Source: Rhododendron vialii | Lineage: Eukaryota > Streptophyta > Magnoliopsida > Ericales > Ericaceae | Length of the DNA: 64,000 bases | Reading direction: 5' to 3' | NCBI RefSeq assembly: GCF_030253575.1 | Contig: NC_080567.1 | Coordinates: forward strand, 20,671,001-20,735,000 | Shown here: positions 1 to 9,726 of the stretch, one piece after another | Position numbering within the stretch: position 1 is the first letter of the stretch | Layout: every line of letters starts with the position of its first letter | Translations under genes and position numbers: made by a program | The notes under the pieces: generated by a model | Seen by the model: the letters and a program-made list of their open reading frames with translations, nothing else | Told to the model about the DNA's origin: nothing | Database searches by the model: none

Positions 1-1
1 T

Positions 2-2895
2 TCTGACAGTGATGATAACAACTTGGGAGAGGACTATGATGATGATGGGAAACCTATTTTTCCTGAGTTTAAAGAGAGTTACATGAAGAAACCCCAACTA
101 ATAGAGGGGATGAAGTTTCCTAATGTGCGGGTGCTTACGAAATTATTGAGGGAATACCACATAAAGGAGGGGTATACATTCACATTTTTGAAGAATGAGT
201 CTACAAGAGTGACTGTGAAGTGTGCACATGATTGTGGCTTTAGGCTTCATACCTCTCCCATGTACGATGAGAAATCCTTTCAAATTAAAAAGATAACGCA
301 AATGCATAAATGTACTAGGATTTACACTAATAATAATGCAACCTCATCGTGGCTTTCCCAAAAGTACATAACCAAGCTGGTTGATGCTCCTGAGACTAAG
401 GTCAAATCAATGAAGAACATAGTTAGGAGGGAGTGGCTGATAAATGTTTCACATACCAAAGTTTATAGAGCAAAGAGAAAGGCACTTGAGCTAATTCAAG
501 GAGATCATAGAAAACAATATTTGAAGTTGTGGGATTATTGTGAGATGGTTAGGATACAGAACCCAAGTAGTGTGGTTAAACTGAATGTTGAAAGACCCTT
601 GCCTAATGAAGGTCCAGTGTTTCAGAGAATGTTCATAGGTTATGATGCACAGGTAAAGGGGTTTTTAGCTGGTTGCAGACCTATAATTGGGTTGGATGCA
701 TGTTTCTTAAAAGGCCCATTTGGAGGTCAATTGATGCATGCAACTGCAAAAGATGCCAACAATCAGATGTTTCCTTTGGCATTTGCTGTTGTTGAGGCAG
801 AAACAAAAGACAGTTGGACTTGGTTCTTGGAGAATCTAACCGACATGATAGGGAATCCAAAGCAAAAGGGTTGGTGCTTCATCTCTGATAGGCAGAAGGT
901 ATTTGTTACTTAAGTTGTTTACTTACTTAAATGTTTATATTGTTTACATTATGTTTGTTGCTTTTTTTTTATTTCTTAAGTTGTTTCATTTTTTTCTAGG
1001 GTTTGACAGAAACATTTGCTCAAAAATACCCTAATGTAGAACATAGGTATTGCATTAGACACATGTACTCAAACTTCAATAAACTATACAAGGGTAAAGA
1101 GTGGAAAGATCTCATGTGGGGGGCTGCATCAGTTTACACAGTGCAGGAGTTTGAAGAGAGGATGAATGAAATTAAAGAGATTGATGAAACTGCATATGAA
1201 TGGTTGATGAGAGAATAACCAACAACATGGGCTAGGTGCATGTATAGCACAAGGTCTAAGTGCAATAGAATGGATAATAACACAAGTGAAGCTTTTAATA
1301 CAGCAATCAAAGATGCAAGAGACCAACCAATTCTGACCATGGTGGAAAGTATTAGAAGGTACCTAATGACAAGGTTGCAAACTAGACTTCAATTGTGCAT
1401 GGGGTGGAATGGTAATATATGTCCAAGGATTAGTAGGAGAATTGAGAGAACCCAACAACTAATGGGGCAATATGAGGTTATGTATAGTGGTGGCACCATA
1501 TTTGAAGTCATTTGTGTACCTAGGATCTATGTTGTGGACATAGGACAGAAAACATGCACTTGCAGGAAATGGGATGTCAGTGGGATACCATGTGCACATG
1601 GAATGGCTGCAATCATAACAGATAAAAGTGATCCTGAAGATTATGTTGATCAGTGCTTTCATCAAAGTACTTTTGCGAGGACATACAGCTTCACAATTAA
1701 ACCAATTCTAGACCAAACAATGTGGGTTCGTACAGACTTTGATCCAATCAGCCCTCCTCCTTTTAGGGCAAAGAGTGGTAGACCCAAAAAAAAATAGGAG
1801 GAAAGACCCTGATGAGCCAAAAACTACTTCAAGTGGAGTGAGGAAGTATTATACAACCCTAAAGTGTGGACAATGCAAGCAGCCAGGTCATAATGCTAGA
1901 ACCTGCCCTCACAAGTCAACGAACAGCACTGGTGAACAAATATGGTCAATCTGTTTTTTCTTTTGTCATGACTACATTAATAATTTATGATTTACAACAC
2001 TTTTATTTCATTATAAGTCCTCATTATTTGGCTTTAACAGGGTGTGATGGTGGTGGGAGGAAGAGGAAGAGGAATTCAAAATAAGGGTAGCAGAGGAAGA
2101 GGAGTGATTAGAGGTAAAGGAAGAGGAATTCAGAATGATGGTGGCAGAAGAGGAGTGATTGAAGGTAGAGGAAAAGGAGTGACTGGAGGTAAAGGAAGGG
2201 GGGTCCCCACTGCTAGTAGAGGTACTGGAGGAGTGAACAATGGTAGTAGAGGTAGTGGTAGAGGTAGAGGTAGAGCAAACACTAGTGCAAATAATGGGTT
2301 GGTTGTAAAAGGAAGAGGCCCAAATCAGGGTATTCTCATTGGTAGGGAAAGAGCTGTAAACACTCAAATGGTTCTTGGAAGAGGAAGAGGTGCAAACAAT
2401 GGGAATGGTAGTAGAGGTGGAGGTAAAGGAAAAGGTGGAACCATTGCTACACTTCCTAGTGTTGTCATTAGAGAAAGAAATCCAAACATTGAAGTGGATC
2501 TTAGAACAAATAAAGGTGCAAAGAGTGGGAAGGGTAAGGAGCCAATAGTTGGGAAAGTCAAAATACCAATGACAAGGTATGGAGGTGCAGAATCTATTGC
2601 CCCAAGGGTGGGTTTGCCAATACCACAGGTATAACACTAACCTCATGTCCATTGTTTATAGTTTAGTCGATGCCAATATGTGTGAACTTATTTATATTGG
2701 ACTGTCAATGTAGGGTTGGAGGAGATCCACAAGGCTAGGAAATGCTTTTTTTTGGAATCAGACAGCAAGTTCATCTGCAGCATCATGTGGTAGTGGTAGT
2801 GGAAGTGGCAGTGCCACAATGCCAAACACTCATATTCCTAGGCTAGACTCCCAAGGAGCAACTTCAACACCAAGTACCCAGAGATCTGCCACTTG
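2..2895 (+). pseudogene. MULE transposase (MuDR type), 5'-partial, one nonsense codon and one frameshift
   Basis: Cut-and-paste transposase, open through the window's left edge. Exons read as 2-898, 1000 to about 1935, 2041-2628 and 2714-2895. In order it shows an acidic stretch, a MuDR N-terminal zinc-binding region (CAHDCGF, HKCTR), the MULE DDE domain with first Asp in IGLDACFLKG and second Asp in FISDRQKG, a SWIM zinc finger (CTCRKW then CAHG near 1555-1600), a CCHC knuckle (CGQCKQPGHNARTC near 1870-1905) and a Gly/Arg-rich tail ending with RRSTRLG. Damage: TAA at 1216-1218 inside the DDE domain, and a run of nine A at 1786-1794 that puts the knuckle in another frame (eight A would keep GRPKKNRRK open). 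The intron before the RG-rich exon also does not restore frame by hand splicing, so a further indel or another splice site is likely. Family assignment is sure; activity of this copy is unlikely. Confidence 0.9.
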
Positions 2896-3501
2896 AATCA
2901 GCTTTATCTTAGGCTTATGGCTAAACTTTAATATTGTGTGATGGTTTGTAATGTGTAATGGTTTAAGTGGTACCCAATGGCATTAGTACTTTTTGTTTTG
3001 ATGACTTAATGTAATGGTTTTTGTTGTACCAAATGCCACAATGTCAAGAACTCTATTTTGTTCACTGTAATGAATTATTTTGGTATTGCCTTGGGCTTGG
3101 CAGTAGTCAATATGTAATCTTTTGGTACCTTGTTGATTGAATGTTATGTTTTAGAATCAAGTTTATATTTTTTTTGGGATGCCTTATGAGAAAAGAGGTG
3201 AATATTACTAATTAAATGTGTACTTATGCTTCAATTATGTTGTGTGTTCAACAGGTTTTGGTACTGCCTTGGTTTGGCACTGGTGTTGAACAGGTTTTGG
3301 CACTGCCTTGCTTCAATTGATCTGATCTAGTATGGCACTTGTGTTGCTGTATTTCGTACTGCATTGGCTTGGCACTAGTCTGGTATTTATATCTTTTGGT
3401 ATTATTGTACATGTATGGAATGGAAACATTGGCATTGCATCAATTCATCAATTTCATTCATTCATATTGTTCAATCATGTATGAAAAACCCTGCATTTCA
3501 T
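2896..3501. other. Spacer between the two convergent MULE genes with a degenerate repeated phrase
   Basis: No coding potential seen. The tract 3060-3400 repeats variants of the phrase ACTGCCTTGG-TTTGGCACT (near 3085, 3262, 3300 and 3359), apparently a decayed short tandem repeat. It probably holds the facing 3' ends of both genes. Confidence 0.5.
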
Positions 3502-4138
3502 TCATATTTTAGGAAGATACAAAGTTTTCTTCTTAAGGGTGTGCTTCACACTTGACACAAGTACACCAATCACAAGCACAATGACTACCACCAAGACTAT
3601 AATGTTCCAAAAACATGTTCCAATCTGTCTAGTCTTCCTTGTTCCAATTTGTGCACGTAAAGCTTCATTAGTAGCTGCTAGGTTAACATTTATCTCAGTC
3701 AAGTCTGCTATTTTCACGAACAGGGCTTCATTTTCTTCTTCGACCATTTGTTTTCTTGTTTCCAACCCCTCATTAATCATTTTCAACTCTTCAACTTGTC
3801 TCTCAAGTTCTTCCTTTTTAGCTTGCATTATCTTGGCATATTCCAATCCTCTAGGACAGGTTTCTGGATCGACCCACTCAAAGAAATTGCATCCATTTCG
3901 TTTATGAAAATAAACATGACACATTTCAAATTTTGTACAATCAAATAAAAAAGGCCAATAAAAAATGGGAAGAGAAATTCTAGGATAAATTTACCTTGTA
4001 GTTGATACACCCAAGGAACCTTCTTCCTGGATTTTTCACAGTCAATGACAGTCTCATGACTGCCTTCCGTCCACATTTGCATTTTTCATCTCCATTGTAC
4101 GGTGAGTAGTTGATGTTGGTGTAACTAGAGCTGCTCAT
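3502..4138 (-). pseudogene. GRF-type zinc finger, coiled-coil, single-TM protein inside the MULE; splice acceptor apparently lost
   Basis: Exon 1 (4138-3995) gives 48 residues starting MSSSSYTNIN and containing the first half of a GRF zinc finger: CKCGRKAV, then NPGRRFLGC. It stops at a GTAA donor. The second half (CNFFEWVD) is in a downstream open frame ending at 3502, followed by a heptad-rich coiled coil of about 65 residues (KKEELERQVEELK onward) and one hydrophobic segment (IIVLVVVIVLVIGVLV). GRF fingers bind single-stranded nucleic acid in known proteins, and plant genomes hold many GRF/coiled-coil/TM genes like this. Between the donor and the C-FF-W codons I find no AG except one 15 bp after the donor, so normal splicing would lose the finger. 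It may be a pseudogene or use an unusual acceptor. A pyrimidine-rich leader lies upstream (4501-4637). Confidence 0.7.
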
Positions 4139-4500
4139 GTTGTATGAAATGAGGTGAGGACTGTCAGTGGGTTTGGTTTTGGTTTTCAGAATAAGGCAGA
4201 CAGATTTGGTCCGAAATTTTTTGGGTTTGAGGTTTCAAATTTTTTGGTTGTGGGTTTTAGTCCAAAAACTGGGCAATGGATGGTGTTCTTGGTCAAGGTT
4301 TGGGTTTGGATGGTGCTTGGTTATGGAGAGAGAATAAGAAGAAGAAATCTGGGTTTGGGGTTTCAAACTGGGTGTTTTTGCTGTTTAAGGTGTTCTTGGT
4401 TATGGAGAGAGAGAAGAGAAGAAAAAGAAGTGGGAAATGTTCTGGATTTCATTTTCCACCAGATTTCATAGTGTGTGGTGGTGGGGCGGGGGTAGTGGTG

Positions 4501-4569
4501 AGAGAGAGAGAGAGAACAAACTTGGTATTATCCACCAAATTTCATGGTGGTAGTGGGAGAGGAGGTAAT

Positions 4570-4607
<38 letters not shown>

Positions 4608-4637
4608 GGAGAGAGAGGGAGAAAAAGAGAGAGAGAA
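4501..4637. repeat. GA/GT microsatellite tract
   Basis: Runs of GA, then GT, then GA again, interrupted by about 60 bp of unique sequence. On the minus strand this is a CT-rich tract upstream of the GRF gene start and may belong to its leader or core promoter. Confidence 0.85.
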
Positions 4638-4799
4638 CAAACCTGGTAGGTTAGGAAAAAGGATGAAAGATGTACATATACCCCAAAAAGTTCATTTCCC
4701 GCCATGGGGAAGGGGTATTTAGGAATAGAAATCATTTCCCATCCAATTCAACATTTTTCCATCCAAAATGTTAGCAAAAGTTAACGGAAATGAGGGGAG

Positions 4800-4913
4800 G
4801 AGGTGATGTTGTTTGATTTTGATAGTTAAGGGGGTCATGTTGTCGAGTTTTGTACATGAGGGGGTCAAGTTGCAAAAAAGTGATAGTTCAAGGGGTATTT
4901 TTGCAATTAAGCC
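4800..4913. repeat. Putative right terminal inverted repeat of the MULE
   Basis: About 115 bp ending exactly where LTR homology begins. It contains two variants of the phrase GATAGTT-AAGGGG (near 4819 and 4881) and two of GGGGTCA-GTTG. This suits a long MULE terminal repeat, but the partner repeat lies outside the window, so it is inference. Confidence 0.55.
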
Positions 4914-5037
4914 TTGATTGTAATTAGGTTGATTTTCCTTCCATAGTTAGGTTTCCTCACCTTGTATAAATAGGGACCTTATTGTACAGTTTATTATTAA
5001 ATTCAATACAATATTACTTTCTCCATATTCTCTAACA
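4914..5037 (+). repeat. Copia 5' LTR, 3' portion only
   Basis: Matches the last part of the right LTR from TTGATTGTAATTAGG through TATAAATAGGGACC (a TATA-like motif) to the terminal CTAACA. Its beginning is replaced by the MULE end. Confidence 0.9.
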
Positions 5038-5050
5038 TGGTATCAGAGCT
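5038..5050 (+). other. Primer-binding site, initiator tRNA-Met type
   Basis: TGGTATCAGAGCT directly follows the LTR end, the usual Copia primer-binding sequence complementary to the 3' end of initiator methionine tRNA. Confidence 0.9.
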
Positions 5051-5629
5051 ACGGCTCCGATCATCGCCCTCTTCATCCAAATCAATTACCTTCGCTTGAA
5101 TTACCAGAAAATCAATAACCAGTGACCAAATCTTTACCCGCAACCACCATCGAATCAGTTTGCGTTCTTCATCTCCAGTGACGATTTAACCCTCTGTTTC
5201 GATCGTCAGATGCCCAGATCCCACCATGGGTTATTTCTTCCACCAACATTAATCACCCTTTCAAACATTTTTCTCTGGAAACTAGTGGTATCCCAATTAT
5301 CCACCATCAAACCCACAAGCCCAATCACCCAGTATTCACTTAATACATCGAAGTACCGGTTCTGTTTTGCCTCAACTTGTCCGACTTGCAGCTCACTTGC
5401 ACCGTCAGTTCTGTGACTCGCAAACGTTTTCGGCAGTAACCACTCGACGACACTCTACGTGGTCGACCACCTTCAATTGCTGCCGCTTCACATCGTCCAT
5501 CCTTGTCAACCACTGCTGCACCAACAGATCGCCACATATTTCTCCCCAAAAAAGAAAAGAAAAGGAAGTTACCTTTTATCCTAGTTCTATTGTCCGCTAC
5601 ATTGTTATTTACTTTTCTCTATGGAGCGG

Positions 5630-8003
5630 TTGCATCTTGCACTCATTTTTTTGTGGTTTGCTGCTATGGAACCATTTGACACATCATCGTATGCCCACGC
5701 CATTTTGGAAGGTCTCAAACAGTATCCTTTTTCAACTCGGTTCACCAAAAGTTCATTGCCATTTGTATTTGCGGACATTCTCTCCAAATGTGGTATTTTA
5801 TTTGAGTCTGGTAAGAATTCTACTGCCTTGTCTGCTGCCACAGGTACATCCTCATGGTTCTTTGATTCAGCTTGTTGTAACCATATGACATCTGATTCTG
5901 CCATTTTTCCTCCAAGGCACATGCCTCTCACACTCCAGCCATCCAAACAGCTGATGGTTCTCACATGCATGCCAATCATGTCGGTCATATCTCTACTTCC
6001 ACCATATCTCTATCTGATACGTATTTGATCCCTAAACTTAAATTGAATTTAATCTATGTTGGTCAATTGTGTAAACCTGGGCTTACCGTAATTTTTTCTG
6101 CTACTGACTGTCATGTGCAAGATCCTCGGACAGGTAAAACTCTTGGGATAGGCCGTAAGGTTGGACGTGTATGAACTCATCAATCTTCATATTCCATCCC
6201 AGTCCATTGCACATCCCACTCATTCAGTGAGTCAATCGAAATGTTCCGTTACTTCTAATTCTTCTAATTCTCTTGGTATTTGGCATTCTCGATTGGGTCA
6301 TGCGTCTTTTGGTCGAATACGTACCCTAGTTTCAAGTGGACATTTAGGACATGTAAAAGATGAACACGTGGATTGTCTTTCTTGTCAACTTGCTAAACAA
6401 TCAGCATTGCCATTTCATTCGAGTGACTCTTTGTCCTCTGCTCCCTTTGATTTAGTTCACTCTGATATCTGGGGACCTTCACCAAACATTACCATGGGCG
6501 GTTCCAAATATTTTGTTATTTTCATAGATGATTATTCTCGTTTTACATGGTTATATCTCATGAAGAATAGATCTAAAGTACAACAAATTTATTATGATTT
6601 TTCCAAAATGGTTCAAACTCAATTTTCACGCCCAATCAAAGTTTTTCGTGCTGATAATGCCATGGAATATAAAGAGACAGAATTTTTAAAATATATTCGC
6701 CAAAATGGAACCTTGCCACATAGGTCATGTTCTGGCACATCTCAACAAAATGGTCGTGCTAAGCGTAAGCATAGACACATTTTGGATACTATTCGTGCCC
6801 TTCTTATGGATTCCTCTTGTCCTGAGCGACTTTGTGGGGAGGCTGCTCTCACTGCTGTCTATACCATTAATCGTGTCTCATCCCCTACCATTGGAAATCA
6901 GTCATCTTATGAACGATTATATGGTATATTGCCCGCCTATGATCTTCTTAAGGTTTTTGGATGTGCTTGTTTTGTTCTCTTATAACCCCATGAGCGCACA
7001 AAATTGGAACCTCATGCTCGTCTTTGTTGCTTCTTAGGGTATTCGATTGAGCATAAAGGATACAAATGTTGGGATCCCTCTTCTCAATGCCTTCGCATTT
7101 CCGGCATGTCATATTTTGGGAACACAAAATGTTCTCTTCTATGTCCAAATTTCACTTACCCCCTGTGTCTACTTCATTGCTCTTCACTGACCCTTCTGTA
7201 GATATATTTCTTGATGATGTTGATACAGGTTCTTCCGAGCTTTCTTCTACGATCTATCCCGAGGCACCGATTCTGTCTGATGATCCTACTCCTGCACCTC
7301 CTAGCCTTACTCCTACACCTTTTGGCTCGTCCTTTCCCGAGCCTTCACGTTTTGGTTCTGCTCCCAATGTGCCCTTCACATTCCCCAGCTCTCCTCCTAT
7401 TGAGCTTCCTGCACCACCTCTATCTGATGATTCACCACTTCGTCGGTCTACTCGGGTAAGGGAAGTACCTGTTCATCTGCGTGATTATCATTGTTCCTCT
7501 ACTATTCAGCACATTCCTCCCTTGAGTTATGTGCATATTCCGATGCTGATTGGGCTGGTGACCCCACTGATCGTCGTTCTACCACAGGTTACTGCTTCTT
7601 TCTTGGTGACTCTCTCATCTCTTGGCGAAGTACGAAGCAATCTCTTGTTTCTCGTTCTAGTATTGAGGCGGAGTATCGTGCTATTGCTGACACTACTCAA
7701 AAGTTGATATGGCTTCGCTGGCTCCTCAGTGATATGGGTGTTATTCATTCCATCGCTACTACACTTTGTTGTGATAATCAGAGTGCTGTTCAGATTGCCC
7801 GCAATGATGTGTTCCACGATCGCACCAAACATATTGAGATTGACTGTCACTTTATTCGACAACATGTTGTTCGGGGTAGCGTTCGCCTTCTCTCAGTTTC
7901 CTCATCCGATCAGACTGCGGACATCTTCACAAAGGCTCATCCTCCTGGACGTTTTCATGACTTGGTGTTCAAACTCAAGCTAGTGTCTGCACTACCACCT
8001 TGA
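5630..8003 (+). pseudogene. Copia gag-pol remnant: protease, integrase, RNase H; reverse transcriptase deleted
   Basis: Pieces in several frames. A protease stretch near 5850 reads WFFDSACCNHMTSDS. Integrase (6161-6985) has the zinc-binding WHSRLGHASF and CLSCQLAKQ, then catalytic Asp residues in VHSDIWG and FRADNAMEY. The third catalytic residue, Glu in the usual QQNG-AERKH phrase, is Lys here (QQNGRAKRKH near 6745-6770). A stop follows at 6983-6985, then a frame change. After a Pro/Ser-rich linker ending LRDYHC (about 7490) the sequence jumps to the end of pol (YSDADWAGDPTDRR, SRSSIEAEYRA, DNQSAVQIA, ADIFTKA), ending at 8003. The whole reverse transcriptase is absent, with the junction near 7515-7530. 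gag is hardly recognisable. This copy cannot move by itself. Confidence 0.9.
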
Positions 8004-8016
8004 GTTTGAGGGAGGA

Positions 8017-8249
8017 TGTTAGAATATCGGATGTTAGAATATCAAAATATATAATATCGTAATCATATCCTGATATGATATGATTATGATATTATATGAT
8101 TCTCTTGATCTCTTATTATTGTAATTGATTATGATTTGATTGTAATTAGGTTGATTTTCCTTCCATAGTTAGGTTTCCTCACATTGTATAAATAGGGACC
8201 TCATTGTATTAAATTCAATACAATATTACTTTCTCCATATTCTCTAACA
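8017..8249 (+). repeat. Copia 3' LTR, complete
   Basis: Starts TGTTAGAATATC and ends TTCTCTAACA. A purine tract GAGGGAGGA lies just before it (8008-8016). The first 13 bp are nearly repeated at once (GGATGTTAGAATATC). Confidence 0.9.
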
Positions 8250-8255
8250 ATATCA

Positions 8256-8452
8256 ACCCCAGGGCTTGGCTTGGAACTTAGAGGTTTGCTCCATCCTAAA
8301 GTCTTAGGTTCGAAACTTCCTATGTGATATCAACTCCTTAAGTCAGTACATATGGTCGAAGCTTTGCGCCGGTTAATTGGGCTCCCCTGCAAGTGGGCAG
8401 TGAGATCATTGACGGATTCAGGAATATACCATAGTAGGGGCACCTGTTAATC
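8256..8452 (+). repeat. tRNA-derived SINE (Au-like), degraded
   Basis: A B-box-like GGTTCGAAACTTCC near 8310 is preceded by an A-box-like region, with body phrases such as CCGGTTAATTGGGCTCCC further on. It resembles plant Au SINEs and the copy at 37396. The boundaries are approximate. Confidence 0.5.
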
Positions 8453-8584
8453 ATAATGGCGAAAGTTTATTTTTTTTAGTCAACCATAGTAAAATTGTAC
8501 AAAATTAAAACACGCATTACTAATTACAAAAGTTTATAACGCGTACTTTAAGTTAAATTAGGTAAAAATAAGCACAAAATCTTA

Positions 8585-9255
8585 GAGCATCCACAATGGA
8601 TAATCAAAACAAAAAAGTTGCTAAGGTTATCAACATTTGCTCAAAAAATAGCTCACAATGGAATAATCAAACTTAGCAATCTCTTAACAACCCATCAAAT
8701 TTTGGACCTTGGATAATCAAATTTAGTTGTCCCCACATTTCTTCAATCAAGCATACTATCATTACAAAAAAATCATCTCTATTTTCCATTTTCAACATGT
8801 TTCTAAGAAAAATATTTTTAAAAATAGTTTTTATTTTTTTGCAAAAATTGTTTTTTTAGTAAAAAAAATTTTCCCTTTTTTTTTTTTTGCAAAAACAATT
8901 AATTTCAAAACAGTTTTATTATTAAGACTTTTTTTTTTCAAAAACTGTTCTTTCTAAAAAAAAAATTTGAAACTTTTTCCCAAAAATTGTATTTTTTTTA
9001 AAATCAGAGTTTTCAATAAACTATATTATCTTTTTTCTAATAACCTATTTTTATTAATTTAAAAACTATTTTAAAAATATATTTTCTATGTCACAATTTT
9101 TAGATTTTTATAAGTTGAAAGGTGATGTGGCAAGTTTTGGTTATTTAATTATGATTGTACCATTGTGGACCTCTACATTACTAACCTTAGTAACTCCTTA
9201 AATAGATAATCAAAAGATGATGTGGCGACTTTTGATTATTCCACTGTGGATGCTC
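8585..9255. mobile_element. PIF/Harbinger-type (Tourist-like) MITE, 671 bp
   Basis: Ends GAGCATCCACAATGG... and ...CCACTGTGGATGCTC form an inverted repeat of about 25 bp that extends through GATAATCAAAA. It is flanked by TTA on both sides (8582-8584 and 9256-9258), the 3-bp duplication typical of PIF/Harbinger. The interior is very AT-rich with T and A runs and no gene. Confidence 0.85.
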
Positions 9256-9713
9256 TTAGACAAAACTTTTAAAGTATGTTTTAAATGAATATCAAGAAAT
9301 TTTAGAATGATGAAGCTAGCTTTGTTAATGACTTTATTTTAAAATATTTCTCTCAGACGGTTAAAAATAAAGAGAATCAAGAAAGAATAACCTCAAATAG
9401 GCAAACAGCTCGTAAACTAACAAGTATAAATGCACCATATAATGAAATTTAGGTATTAAACTAAATTCTATATGCGTATTTTCGATATAAATACAAGTGT
9501 ATATATTTATATATTAGCACACTTTCATAATTACGCTAATTATGCATAAATATTTTTTTTAAAATATTTTCATTTTGAATGGGGCATGTGCCCCGTGTAA
9601 ATCGGTCCCAGAGTGAGATTGTTTACTCGTAAGAGAGTACCGTGGAATTAGATGTGCTAATGTCTTAGTATTATCCAATTGTAATCGGCAATTTCGCTTC
9701 AAAGCAACAAAGG
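9256..9713. other. AT-rich spacer, nothing recognised
   Basis: No gene, repeat border or RNA could be supported. A stretch near 9580-9650 is slightly more GC-rich but has no recognisable coding content. Confidence 0.5.
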
Positions 9714-9726
9714 AGGAGAAGCTGTT

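Larger units (their letters stand above)
1..4913. mobile_element. Mutator-like element (MULE), right-hand part; left end lies outside the window
   Basis: Two convergent genes lie here: a MULE transposase on + (2-2895) and a GRF zinc-finger gene on - (3502-4138). The right border is inferred at 4913 because sequence matching the Copia LTR starts abruptly at 4914. Read inwards on the minus strand, the end begins GGCTTAATTGC and continues with GGGG-rich phrases such as AAAAATACCCC, which looks like a plant MULE terminal inverted repeat. The 9 bp after the border, TTGATTGTA, would be the target duplication (9 bp is typical of MULEs). The left terminal repeat is upstream of the window, so neither the inverted repeat nor the duplication could be paired. 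Confidence 0.75.
4914..8249 (+). mobile_element. Defective Ty1/Copia LTR retrotransposon, 5' LTR interrupted by the MULE
   Basis: The right LTR (8017-8249, 233 bp) starts TGTTAG and ends CTAACA. The left LTR keeps only its last 124 bp (4914-5037), which match the right LTR with a few changes plus a small indel. Internal landmarks are a primer-binding site at 5038, protease, integrase and RNase H remnants, and a purine tract just before 8017. The internal region is about 3.0 kb, short for Copia, because reverse transcriptase is missing. The 5 bp after the right LTR are ATATC; the matching left duplication would lie beyond the MULE, left of the window. Confidence 0.9.

Noticed and set aside
2011-2652. 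Long minus-strand open frame rich in Ser/Thr
   Set aside because: It is the antisense of the Gly/Arg-rich transposase tail; the low-complexity composition explains the openness.
4154-4735. Open frames with Gly/Arg/Glu runs around the GA repeats
   Set aside because: Microsatellite-driven; they lie upstream of the GRF gene inside the MULE and show no family signal.
8300-8325. tRNA gene suggested by a B-box-like sequence
   Set aside because: No cloverleaf or complete A box; fits a degraded tRNA-derived SINE better.
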